DNA of 52,442 nt from an uncultured Gemmatimonadota bacterium (lineage in GTDB: Bacteria > Latescibacterota > UBA2968 > UBA8231), in NCBI GenBank assembly GCA_903893785.1, contig CAITNQ010000117.1:1-52442 (forward strand), read 5' to 3'. The notes below the pieces were generated by a model that was not told the DNA's origin, did not search any database, and worked only from the letters and a program-made list of their open reading frames with translations. Shown here one piece after another: positions 44,925-52,442 of the stretch (position 1 is the stretch's first letter; each line of letters opens with the position of its first letter). The translations under genes were made by a program, and so were the position numbers.

Positions 44925-46586
44925 ATGACAGTCTGGCGCCTGGCCCGGGTCGTGGCGCCATGGGCGATCGTGCTCAGCCTGGTCAGCGACTGCGGTCTGC
45001 AGCCGGCAGCGCCAGCGCCGGGCACCTTGCGCCTGGGGTGGCGGGGCAGCCCGGATGCGCTGAACCCCGGCACGGCCATGCTGGCCGAGGCGTACACCCT
45101 TTTCGAACTCGTGTATGACTCGCTCTACGAACGCCGTCTCGACGGCACCTTCGCGCTGTCCCTGGCCGACAGCGTGGCAACCAGCGCCGACGGCCTGACG
45201 TGGACTTTCCGCCTGCGCCCCGGCGTGCGTTTCCATGACGGCCACCCGCTCACGGCCGAGGATGTAGCGTATTCCTGTGAGCTCTACCGCCGCCATGCGG
45301 ATTTCCCCTATCTGAACACGTATACCCGCAGCTTCGCCGAAACCACTGCCCTGGACAGCCAGACCGTGCAGCTGCGGCTGGAGCGCCCGGTTCCGGATCT
45401 GCCCAGCCGCCTGGTGTTCCTTTATGTGCTGCCGGCCCATGTCTGGCGCGCCGCAATTGCCGACAGCGACGCAACTCTGTTCGCCAACCAAGACATGGTC
45501 GGCAGCGGCCCGTTCCGGATGTCGGGTTACCGTCAAAACGAGTTTGTGCACCTGGTGGCCAACTCGGCTCACTTCGCCACGCCGCCGCGGATTCGCGAGT
45601 TGATCCTGCAGACCTACCATAATCAGGACGCCTTGGTGCAGGCCCTCCGCACCGGGCAGCTAGACGTGATCACCGAACTGCCGGCCACGGCCGTGCCGAA
45701 GCTGCGGCAGGTGCCCCAGGTGACGGTGGTCGTGGGCACGCCACTGGCACCGGAGGTGACCGATATCGCCATCAACCAGGTGCAGCCCGCGGACTGCCCC
45801 CGGGACCAGGGCGGGCGCTGCACGGGCCATCCGGCCCTGCGCGATGCCGCCGTTCGTCGAGCCCTGGGCGAAGCCATGGACCCCCAGGCCCTGGTCGACG
45901 TGGCGCTCATGGGACTGGGGCGCCGGGGCAAGACGCTCATCCCAGACGGTCTCGGGGCCTGGTTCAACACCCAACTCCCGGACCGGGGCGGCCAGTTGGC
46001 ACAGGCCGCCGCACGCCTGGAAGCGGCCGGCTATCGCGATCGCGACGGCGACGGCATCCGCGAGATGCCCGACGGGAGCCAGTCACTGGTCTTCCGCCTC
46101 CACTGGCCCAACGATATCGCTGAGGCGCCCCGGGTGGCCCAGTTGCTGGCGCGCTGGTGGCGCGCCATCGGCATCGACACGCGGCTCCAGGCCGTGGACC
46201 CCGAAGCGCTGACAGCGCAGTGCTGCCCGGCCTTCGACTACGACCTGATGCTGTGGAGCTGGGACTCGGATCCTGACCCGGACCTGCTGCTCAGCGTCAT
46301 GACCACAGCACAGATCCCCACCGGCACCAGCGAGACCGGCTATTCCAGCCCCCGGTACGATAGCCTGTACGCGGCCCAGGCCAGCGAACTGGACCGGCAG
46401 CACCGGCAGGACCTGGTATGGCAGATGCAGCAACTGGCGTTCGATGATGCGGTATACCTGATCCCGTACTATGCCCAGGCCCGACAGGCATACCGGACCG
46501 ACCGCTTCCGCGGCTGGATCATTGATCAACCCCGTCTGGCGTTGGAGGATGTCTCGTCGCTCGTACACGTCGAGCCGCTGTTCTGA
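44925..46586 (+). CDS. ABC transporter substrate-binding protein, peptide/nickel (SBP_bac_5) family
   Basis: 553 aa. Family motifs: TLRLGWRGSPDALNPGTAM, LVYDSLYERRLDG, WTFRLRPGVRFHDGHPLTAEDV and GSGPFRMSGY, then PALRDAAVRRALGEAMD. A signal peptide and Cys23 are present, but the lipobox is unusual (VSDC), so lipidation is uncertain. It binds a peptide or similar oligomer outside the inner membrane. No permease or ATPase gene follows, so it is an orphan or shares a remote transporter. ATG at 44925 has GAGG upstream. Confidence 0.85.
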   Translation: MTVWRLARVVAPWAIVLSLVSDCGLQPAAPAPGTLRLGWRGSPDALNPGTAMLAEAYTLFELVYDSLYERRLDGTFALSLADSVATSADGLTWTFRLRPGVRFHDGHPLTAEDVAYSCELYRRHADFPYLNTYTRSFAETTALDSQTVQLRLERPVPDLPSRLVFLYVLPAHVWRAAIADSDATLFANQDMVGSGPFRMSGYRQNEFVHLVANSAHFATPPRIRELILQTYHNQDALVQALRTGQLDVITELPATAVPKLRQVPQVTVVVGTPLAPEVTDIAINQVQPADCPRDQGGRCTGHPALRDAAVRRALGEAMDPQALVDVALMGLGRRGKTLIPDGLGAWFNTQLPDRGGQLAQAAARLEAAGYRDRDGDGIREMPDGSQSLVFRLHWPNDIAEAPRVAQLLARWWRAIGIDTRLQAVDPEALTAQCCPAFDYDLMLWSWDSDPDPDLLLSVMTTAQIPTGTSETGYSSPRYDSLYAAQASELDRQHRQDLVWQMQQLAFDDAVYLIPYYAQARQAYRTDRFRGWIIDQPRLALEDVSSLVHVEPLF

Positions 46587-46998
46587 GCCGGGTTGACGGC
46601 CGGCCCCCGGGGTTCGACGGTGCGGGTCATCTGATCCCCTGCCATGCCCCGGCCGAACAGGCTTGGCGGACCGGCCGTCGGCGGGGCTGAGCCCCCACCT
46701 ACCCCCGGTCTGGCGCTGGCGGGGGCCTGGCTGTTGGCGGACGTCGAGCCGGCTTGGCGGAAGCATCGACGGCGGCCGCGCGTCAACAGCGCCGCAGGCG
46801 ACCCGGGCACGGCGGCCGGGACCACCGCCAGGCGCCGGCCCGTCGAACGCCGCCCCTGGCCAACCCACGCGGGTTGCGCCGACCGCCGGGGCGTGGTATT
46901 TGTTTGACTCGGCGGCACGGATCGTCAGCCACCGCCGGCGACGCCACCACCGGCGCCGCGCCACCCCAACCGCACCAGGGCCAGACCCGGAGGACATC
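46587..46998. other. Intergenic region before the symporter gene
   Basis: 412 nt. An open frame runs through it in phase with the symporter, but its product is a Pro/Arg/Ala-rich low-complexity string, so I treat it as non-coding. Only a promoter candidate near 46874-46902 stands out. Confidence 0.55.
46874..46902 (+). promoter_or_regulatory. Promoter candidate for the symporter gene
   Basis: TTG at 46874-46876, 20 nt, then TATTTG at 46897-46902, in one of the few AT-richer spots of the gap. The start codon follows after about 95 nt. Confidence 0.3.
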
Positions 46999-49056
46999 TT
47001 GAGCCTTATCGACTGGTTGATCGTCGCGGTGCCCACCCTGGCCATCGGCGCGCTGGCCGTGGTCATGCAGCGGTACGTCCGTTCGGTAGCGGACTTCATG
47101 TCTGCCAGTCGCGTCGCCGGCCGGTACCTGATCACCAATGCCGGGGCCGAGATGGGTCTGACCATTGTCGGCGCGGTGGCCTGGTTCGAAATGGTCCAGG
47201 AGTCCGGCTTCACGCTCCAGTGGTGGAACAAACTGACGATCCCGGTAGGGCTGATCATGACCCTGTGGGGTTTCGTCATCTACCGCTACCGCGAGACGCG
47301 GGTGATGACGCTGGCCCAGTTCTACGAGATCCGCTACAGCAAGAGTTTCCGGATCTTCGCGGGCCTGGTGGCCTTTGTGTCGGGGACCATCAACTACGGC
47401 ATCTTCCCGGCCCTGGCCGGGCGGTTCTTCATCTACTGCTGCGGCCTGCCTGAACAGGTGCACCTGCTGGGGGTAGCGGTACCTACCTTGGCCCTGGTCA
47501 TGGCCGCGTACCTGACCGTCACCCTGACGCTGACCATGACCGGAGGCCATTTGACGATCATGGTGACGGACTGCGTCGGCAGCCTCATCACCGTGGTGTT
47601 CTACACCATCATCGTCCTGGTGCTGCTTTACATCTTCAGTTGGTCGCAGATCTACGAGGCCATGTCGACGGCCCCGGCAGGCAAGTCGCTGCTCGATCCC
47701 TTTGACACGGGTCAGGCCCAGGACTTCAACATCTGGTACGTGCTAATCGGCATCTTCGGCAGCATCTACGGGTACATGACCTGGCAAGGCGGGCACGCGT
47801 TCAACAACTGCGCGCTGAACGCCCACGAAGCCCGTATGGCCAGCATCCTGGGCAACTGGCGCGGTTTCGGTTCGCGCCTGATGTTCGTGCTGCTGCCGAT
47901 CTGTGCCTTCACCTTCATGCACCACGCGGATTTCGCGGCCGGAGCAGCCAAGGCGCAGGCCACTCTTCAGAGCATCGGCGACGAGACGATCCGCACTCAG
48001 GTGACTACCGCGGTGGCCTTGGGCGAGTTGCTGCCCACCGGCGTCAAAGGGATGCTGGTGGCTGTATTCGTCCTCGGCCTGATCGCCTGCGACAGCTCGT
48101 ACCTGCATTCCTGGGGCAGCATCTTCATCCAGGACTGCGTGCTGCCCTTCCGCAAGACACCGCCGTCGCCGCAGCACCACCTGCGCCAGCTGCGGATCGC
48201 CATCTTCCTGGTGGCGGCCTTCGGGTTCACCTTCAGCCTGCTGTACCGGCAGACGCAGTTCGTGCTGATGTTCTTCGCCATCACCGGCGCCATCTACTCG
48301 GGAGCGGGCTCGGTGCTGCTGGGCGGGCTGTACTGGCGCAAGGGAACCACTGCTGGTGCCTGGTGCGCCATGGTGGCCGGCTCGACGCTGGCCGTGGTGG
48401 GCCTGGTGGTGCAGGACGAACGCGTGTGGGCCTGGCTGCACGGAGTGGTGCAGGCGTGGGCCGGAGCCGATGGCTGGCTGGCCGGAGTAGCTGCTGACTG
48501 GCCCGCCAAGTTCCCCATCAACGGCCAGTGGATGTACTTGTTTTCCATGGTCGCGGCCGTGAGCCTGTACGTGGTCGTGTCGCTGCTTACCTCCCGCGAA
48601 GACTTCAATATGGAGCGTATGCTGCATCGCGGGGCGTACGCCATGGCCACCGACCACGAGGAGGCCCCGGCACCCGCGCCGCCATCGGCCCGCAGCCGCC
48701 TGGCGAGCTTCATCGGTATCGACGCCAACTTCACTCGCGGTGACCGGATTCTCGCCTGGAGCGTGGCCTCCTGGAGCATGTTCTGGTTCGTGCTCTTCGT
48801 GGTAATCACCGGCTGGAATCTGCTCAGTCGCTGGCCGTTGGCCTGGTGGGCCACCTACTGGCGGTACGAGATGATCATCCTGCCGCTGTTGGTCATGCTG
48901 GTGACCACCGTGTGGTTCTGGTTGGGCGGCGTCCGCGACCTGGTCAAGCTGTTCCACCGGCTGCAAACCATCAAACAGAACCCCAAGGACGACGGCATGG
49001 TGATGGGCCACCGCAACCTCGACGAAGTCGAAACGGAAGCCGCGGCCGGGGCGTGA
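46999..49056 (+). CDS. Sodium:solute symporter (SSS) family transporter
   Basis: 685 aa with at least 13 hydrophobic helices, longer than the common 500-550 aa. Conserved helix regions: RSVADFMSASRVAGRYLIT, IYRYRETRVMTLAQFYEIRY, GTINYGIFPALAGRFFIY, GVKGMLVAVFVLGLIACDSSYLHSWGSIFIQD and SGAGSVLLGGLYWRKG. The C-terminal 160 residues add two helices and a charged tail. Substrate unknown; the family uses sodium to import sugars, acids or amino acids. The start is TTG at 46999 behind GGAGG; upstream in-frame codons encode low-complexity sequence. Confidence 0.88.
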   Translation: MSLIDWLIVAVPTLAIGALAVVMQRYVRSVADFMSASRVAGRYLITNAGAEMGLTIVGAVAWFEMVQESGFTLQWWNKLTIPVGLIMTLWGFVIYRYRETRVMTLAQFYEIRYSKSFRIFAGLVAFVSGTINYGIFPALAGRFFIYCCGLPEQVHLLGVAVPTLALVMAAYLTVTLTLTMTGGHLTIMVTDCVGSLITVVFYTIIVLVLLYIFSWSQIYEAMSTAPAGKSLLDPFDTGQAQDFNIWYVLIGIFGSIYGYMTWQGGHAFNNCALNAHEARMASILGNWRGFGSRLMFVLLPICAFTFMHHADFAAGAAKAQATLQSIGDETIRTQVTTAVALGELLPTGVKGMLVAVFVLGLIACDSSYLHSWGSIFIQDCVLPFRKTPPSPQHHLRQLRIAIFLVAAFGFTFSLLYRQTQFVLMFFAITGAIYSGAGSVLLGGLYWRKGTTAGAWCAMVAGSTLAVVGLVVQDERVWAWLHGVVQAWAGADGWLAGVAADWPAKFPINGQWMYLFSMVAAVSLYVVVSLLTSREDFNMERMLHRGAYAMATDHEEAPAPAPPSARSRLASFIGIDANFTRGDRILAWSVASWSMFWFVLFVVITGWNLLSRWPLAWWATYWRYEMIILPLLVMLVTTVWFWLGGVRDLVKLFHRLQTIKQNPKDDGMVMGHRNLDEVETEAAAGA

Positions 49057-49243
49057 ACTCAGGGCCGAGCCGGGCCGTCCACGGCAGGACCCATGGGCCC
49101 GGCACAGCACCGCGGTGGCCGCGGGCGGTGCTGCCAGGCCGGGTCCACCCCATATACAGCGCCGCCGGCGGCAGCCGCACGAACGGGCACCCTGGCACTG
49201 CCGCCTGCTGCGCCGGGGCCATGAGTCAGGTGCGCGGACAGCC

Positions 49244-50173
49244 ATGAGCCGAGTCGTGCTGGTGGTGATCTACAACCATCGTTTCGACGCCAACGTTGAC
49301 CGCATCGAGAGGATCTACGCGGGCCGCTTCAGCCACATCTACCACCTCATGCCGTTCTATGATGGTGACCGCAGCAATGTCGTGCCGGTGTACGGCAGTT
49401 CCTACCATTTCCATGGTTTCGTGGCGCAAGGGTTGCGGGCCTACCGACGTCCGGAAGCTGAACACTACCTGTTCGTGGCCGACGACCTGCTGCTCAATCC
49501 GGCGATCAACGAGGACAACTGCCAGGCCCACCTGCAGCTGCGCGCGGGCACCTGCTATCTGCCTGGCTTTTACCAGTACCACACCATCACCTGCGGTGTG
49601 TGGGAACGCGTCGAAGAGGCCGTTACCTGGAATCCGTATACCCTCGGCCTGCAGCCTGAGGGCCTGCTACCCCCTTACGGCGAGGCCCTGGCGAAGCTCA
49701 GAGCCCACGGTTTCGATTTGCGCCCGCTGCGGTTCAGCCAGATCTGGGACCTGCCCCACGACCTCGTGGGGTGGTGCCGACTGCTGCGCCGACGCCCCGG
49801 TCTGCTGTTGCGTGCGTGCTGGAGCGGGCTGCGCCGGAAGCGTTACTTCCTGGCCTACCCCCTGATCGGGGGGTACGCCGATATCTTCGCCGTCAGCGCC
49901 GAGGCCATGGCTCGTTTCGCCCAGTATTGCGGTTTGCTGGCCGCGCAACGTCTTTTCGTGGAGCATGCGGTGCCGACGGCCATGGTGCTGGCGGCCGACA
50001 AGGTCAGCACCGACAGACTCCTCCAGCTGCGGGGAAAGGCCCTGTGGACGGCTGAGGATCTGGCTGAACTTGATCGGTACCACGCATCTTTGCGGGCCCT
50101 GCTCACTGACTTTCCCGCCGGGTACCTTTACCTGCACCCGATCAAGTTGTCACGCTGGAAGATGGACCTTTGA
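49244..50173 (+). CDS. Putative glycosyltransferase-like protein of unknown family
   Basis: 309 aa. Not assigned to a known family by eye. It starts with RVVLVVIYNHRFDANVDRIERIYAGRF and has HYLFVADDLLLNP near residue 80, which looks like an acidic GT-A-type metal motif, then LPGFYQYHTITCGVWERV. The chain ends KLSRWKMDL. The pattern of a sugar-nucleotide-binding N-half with an ADD motif and its coupling (TTGA) to a STELLO-like gene argue for a glycosyltransferase of a surface glycan. ATG at 49244 has no strong Shine-Dalgarno site. Confidence 0.6.
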   Translation: MSRVVLVVIYNHRFDANVDRIERIYAGRFSHIYHLMPFYDGDRSNVVPVYGSSYHFHGFVAQGLRAYRRPEAEHYLFVADDLLLNPAINEDNCQAHLQLRAGTCYLPGFYQYHTITCGVWERVEEAVTWNPYTLGLQPEGLLPPYGEALAKLRAHGFDLRPLRFSQIWDLPHDLVGWCRLLRRRPGLLLRACWSGLRRKRYFLAYPLIGGYADIFAVSAEAMARFAQYCGLLAAQRLFVEHAVPTAMVLAADKVSTDRLLQLRGKALWTAEDLAELDRYHASLRALLTDFPAGYLYLHPIKLSRWKMDL

Positions 50174-51174
50174 ACACAGCGGTGGTCATTACCACGGTGG
50201 CCTCCCCCACGACGGCCGTACGGGCCTTCGCCGCCCGAGCCGGCCTGCGCGTGTACGTGGTCGGCGACCGCAAAACGCCCATGGACTGGCACTGCCCCGG
50301 AGCCACCTACATGCCGGTGGCGCAGCAGAGCGCGCGGGCCGGGGCGTTGGCGCGTCGATTGCCATGGAACCACTACTGCCGCAAAATGCTAGGGTACCTG
50401 GCGGCCATCGACGACGACTGCGGCCTGATCGTTGACACGGACGATGACAACCTGCCCAAAGATGATTGGGGCTTCCCGCCGCTGAGCGGCCGTTTCGACG
50501 CCGTGCCCGACCACCAAGGGTTCGTCAATGTATACCAGCTGTTCACGCGCCAGACCATCTGGCCCCGGGGGCTGCCTCTGCGCCTGATCACGCACACTTC
50601 CGACCTGGCATCCGGGCTGTCTCCGGCGAGGGCGGAAGTGGGCGTGTGGCAGGGCCTCGCGGACGGCGATCCGGATGTCGATGCCGTGTACCGCCTGGTC
50701 TACGGCGCCCGTTGCCAGTTCGATGCTCGGGCACCGGTAGTTTTGGGACGGGGAACGCTGTCGCCCTACAACACGCAGAACACCCTGACGCGGCGCGAAC
50801 TCTTCCCCCTGCTCTACTTGCCGGTAACGGTGAGCTTCCGTTTCACCGATATTCTGCGGTCGTGGGTGGCGCAACCGATCATGTGGGCGGCGGGTTACTG
50901 CCTCGGATTCACCCAGGCGACGGTAACCCAGGAACGCAACTGCCACGACGACATGGTGGACTTCGCTGCGGAGGTGCCCATGTACCTCCACACCGAGCGC
51001 GTCGTGGAGCGCGTGACCGCGGCCGTGTCGCCCGGTGCCACCGTGGCGGAGAACCTGATGCGGGCCTATGGGTCGCTGGTGGAGGCGCAAGTCGTTACCG
51101 AGGCAGAGATCGCCTGCGTCCAGGCCTGGCTGAGTGACCTGGCCGCGGCCGCGGCCGGGACGCTGTGGCATTGA
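50170..51174 (+). CDS. STELLO/DUF288-like glycosyltransferase
   Basis: 334 aa. The N-terminal half matches DUF288/STELLO: VYVVGDRKTPMDW, YMPVAQQSARAGALARRLPWNHYCRKMLGYLAAI, and VDTDDDNLPKDDW, a metal-binding Asp cluster. YNTQNTLTRRELFPLLYLPVTVSFRFTDILRSWV follows. In plants STELLO proteins act in the Golgi on cellulose synthase assembly; in bacteria the role is unknown. TTG at 50170 overlaps the previous stop (TTGA). It sits before an ABC-2 export system, so a role in glycan synthesis is plausible. Confidence 0.7.
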   Translation: MNTAVVITTVASPTTAVRAFAARAGLRVYVVGDRKTPMDWHCPGATYMPVAQQSARAGALARRLPWNHYCRKMLGYLAAIDDDCGLIVDTDDDNLPKDDWGFPPLSGRFDAVPDHQGFVNVYQLFTRQTIWPRGLPLRLITHTSDLASGLSPARAEVGVWQGLADGDPDVDAVYRLVYGARCQFDARAPVVLGRGTLSPYNTQNTLTRRELFPLLYLPVTVSFRFTDILRSWVAQPIMWAAGYCLGFTQATVTQERNCHDDMVDFAAEVPMYLHTERVVERVTAAVSPGATVAENLMRAYGSLVEAQVVTEAEIACVQAWLSDLAAAAAGTLWH

Positions 51175-51252
51175 CCGGCCTGCCGCCTGACCGGACGCAC
51201 ATCGTGGCCGGCCCGCCAGCCGCTGGCCACCGGTCCACCTGACCCCAACCTC

Positions 51253-51272
51253 AGGCAGCCACGACGCTGCCT
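51253..51272 (+). terminator. Hairpin before the ABC-2 permease gene
   Basis: AGGCAGC-CACGAC-GCTGCCT, a 7-bp stem, 14 nt before the permease ATG and 79 nt past the STELLO-like stop. It may be an attenuator or a terminator. Confidence 0.25.
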
Positions 51273-51285
51273 CCAGGCAATATCC

Positions 51286-52098
51286 ATGCCGGAACTGCCC
51301 ATGCTCGCGACCTGTCTGGTGGGCTGGCGCGATGTTCGTGCCGCCTGCGCCCGCCATCATCTCGTGACCACCTTCGGCCGACATGACGTCGCCAGTCTGT
51401 ACAAGCGCTCGCGAGTGGGGGCGTTCTGGCTGACCATCAGCATGGCCATTACCATCGGCGCCATCGGGCTGGTCTTCGGGCCCTTGTTCGGCGTTCCCCT
51501 GCACGACTTCCTGCCCTACTTCGCTGCTGGATCCATCGTGTGGGGGTTTGCTTCGTCCTGTCTGAACGGTGGATGCTCGGCCTTTATCGCGGCATCGGGC
51601 GTCATCCTGCAGGTACGCATGCCCCTCTCGGTCCACGTCCTGCGCCTGATGTACCGCGATGTGATCATCCTGGCCCACAACATCGCCATCCTCCCCGTGG
51701 TCTTCATAGTGTGTGCACAGCCCGTCAGCTGGAGGGCAGTGCTGTTCCTGCCCGGGATGGCGCTGCTGGTGATCAACCTCGGCTGGATGATGCTGGTCCT
51801 GGCCATCCTCTGCGCCCGGTTCCGCGATGTCAGCCAGATGGTGCACAATGCCGTCCAGGTGCTCTTCTTTGTCACCCCCGTCATGTGGAACCCGGCGGCC
51901 ATGCCCAGTCGACGCGCCGGTCTCGCACTGGCCTATAACCCCTTCTTCCACCTGATCAGTATCGCTCGCGACCCTTTGCTCGGGCGTCTCCCCACGCTGA
52001 CCAACTGGAGTGTCGGAGCGGCGCTGGCCCTGGTCGGCTGGGTGGTAGCGCTGGCGCTGTTCGGGCGGTACCGTAACCGCATCACGTACTGGCTATGA
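51286..52098 (+). CDS. wzm: ABC-2 type polysaccharide exporter permease (Wzm-like)
   Basis: 270 aa with about six membrane helices. Typical features: VASLYKRSRVGAFWLTISMAI (the conserved R-S-xx-G-xx-W loop), LPYFAAGSIVWGFASSCLNGG, VILQVRMPLSVHVLRLMYRDVIILAHN, NLGWMMLVLAILCARFRDVSQMVHN and FFVTPVMWNP, YNPFFHLISIARDPLLG. It forms the membrane half of an O-antigen or capsule exporter. The stop overlaps the ATPase start (ATGA). Confidence 0.92.
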   Translation: MPELPMLATCLVGWRDVRAACARHHLVTTFGRHDVASLYKRSRVGAFWLTISMAITIGAIGLVFGPLFGVPLHDFLPYFAAGSIVWGFASSCLNGGCSAFIAASGVILQVRMPLSVHVLRLMYRDVIILAHNIAILPVVFIVCAQPVSWRAVLFLPGMALLVINLGWMMLVLAILCARFRDVSQMVHNAVQVLFFVTPVMWNPAAMPSRRAGLALAYNPFFHLISIARDPLLGRLPTLTNWSVGAALALVGWVVALALFGRYRNRITYWL

Positions 52099-52442
52099 AC
52101 CCATCTGCACACATCCGTCTGGCCGATGTGTGGGTAGACTTCCCGGTATACAATGCCGCGGAAAGGTCGCTGAAGAACCGCCTTCTGGCCGCTGCCGGCG
52201 GCACCGTGGAGCAGCGGCGCAACGGCGTCGTCGTCCATAGCCTGCGCAGCATCAACCTGAACATTCCGGCGGGCGAGCGCATCGGCCTGATCGGCGGCAA
52301 CGGCGCCGGCAAGACAACGCTCCTGCGGGTGCTTTCCGGTATCTACCACCCAATGCACGGCCAGCTCTCCATCGAGGGCGAGTGCACCTCGCTGATCAAC
52401 ATCAGCCTGGGGATAGACCCGGAGTCCACCGGCCGCGAAAAC
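52095..52442 (+). CDS. wzt: ABC polysaccharide exporter ATP-binding protein (Wzt-like), partial
   Basis: First 116 residues only; cut by the right edge. Starts MNPSAHIRLADVWVDFPVYN, with VVHSLRSINLNIPAGERIGLIGGNGAGKTTLLRVLSGIYHP giving Walker A GGNGAGKT. The N-terminal DFPVYNAAERSLKNRLL insert is typical of Wzt-type ATPases. It pairs with the upstream permease to export a lipid-linked glycan. Confidence 0.92.
   Translation, partial: MNPSAHIRLADVWVDFPVYNAAERSLKNRLLAAAGGTVEQRRNGVVVHSLRSINLNIPAGERIGLIGGNGAGKTTLLRVLSGIYHPMHGQLSIEGECTSLINISLGIDPESTGREN

Noticed and set aside
46663..46998. N-terminal extension of the symporter by 112 residues
   Set aside because: It is low-complexity, has no Shine-Dalgarno site, and would place a charged tail before the first helix. 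TTG 46999 has GGAGG at the right distance.

Overview
This 52.4 kb window is densely coded, very G+C-rich bacterial DNA from a Gram-negative (diderm) organism. I see 44 protein genes, two of them cut by the window edges, and no rRNA, tRNA, CRISPR array, insertion sequence or phage. Several traits point towards the FCB superphylum or a related candidate phylum of the Latescibacterota kind. These are a short RpoD/SigA-type sigma factor of about 287 aa, a long SecA of about 1,100 aa, a secreted beta-propeller protein ending in a FlgD-like Ig domain, and genes for DUF1638, a URO-D-family protein, a glycyl-radical enzyme, a CBM9-like protein and inositol phosphate synthase. The phylum is an inference and was not tested by phylogeny.

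Region 1 (1-14227, minus strand) reads from right to left as one long run: ribD-ribE-ribBA-ribH-nusB-secA-purC, two tiny unknown genes, a rhamnulokinase-like kinase, the sigma factor, a PHP phosphoesterase and the edge-truncated propeller protein. The riboflavin block has a good promoter candidate at 14320-14348. The RibB half of RibBA has lost several hallmark residues.

Region 2 (14543-17367, plus) is a tight trio: an ExeA-type AAA ATPase, a variant HD-GYP protein and FtsY. Region 3 (17387-22939, minus) holds a URO-D-family protein and the envelope set uppS-cdsA-rseP-queG. Region 4 (23164-26837, plus) holds 5-formyl-THF cyclo-ligase, with an apparent CTG start, then a Dus enzyme, a DUF309 protein and inositol-3-phosphate synthase.

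Region 5 (27191-31738, minus) pairs a glycyl-radical enzyme with DUF1638 and a pyridine nucleotide-disulfide oxidoreductase. Region 6 (32122-37820) holds a CBM9-like protein, a SpoU-type methyltransferase, a cyclophilin-like protein and a four-gene envelope cassette (COG3014-like lipoprotein, secreted unknown, LpoB-like lipoprotein, small beta-barrel). Region 7 (37924-42990, minus) has pdxS-pdxT and a transglutaminase-like protein coupled to a Wzx-type flippase.

Region 8 (43146-52442, plus) has an amidohydrolase, an orphan peptide-type binding protein, a sodium:solute symporter, and a surface-glycan locus: an unknown glycosyltransferase-like protein, a STELLO/DUF288-like protein, an ABC-2 permease and its ATPase, which runs off the right edge.

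Promoter candidates recur as TTGAC-N17-TAnnTT or close variants, and most genes have clear Shine-Dalgarno sites. The points most worth checking are the CTG start with its structured leader, the degenerate RibB domain, the glycyl-radical/DUF1638 locus without an activase, and the four-gene envelope cassette.
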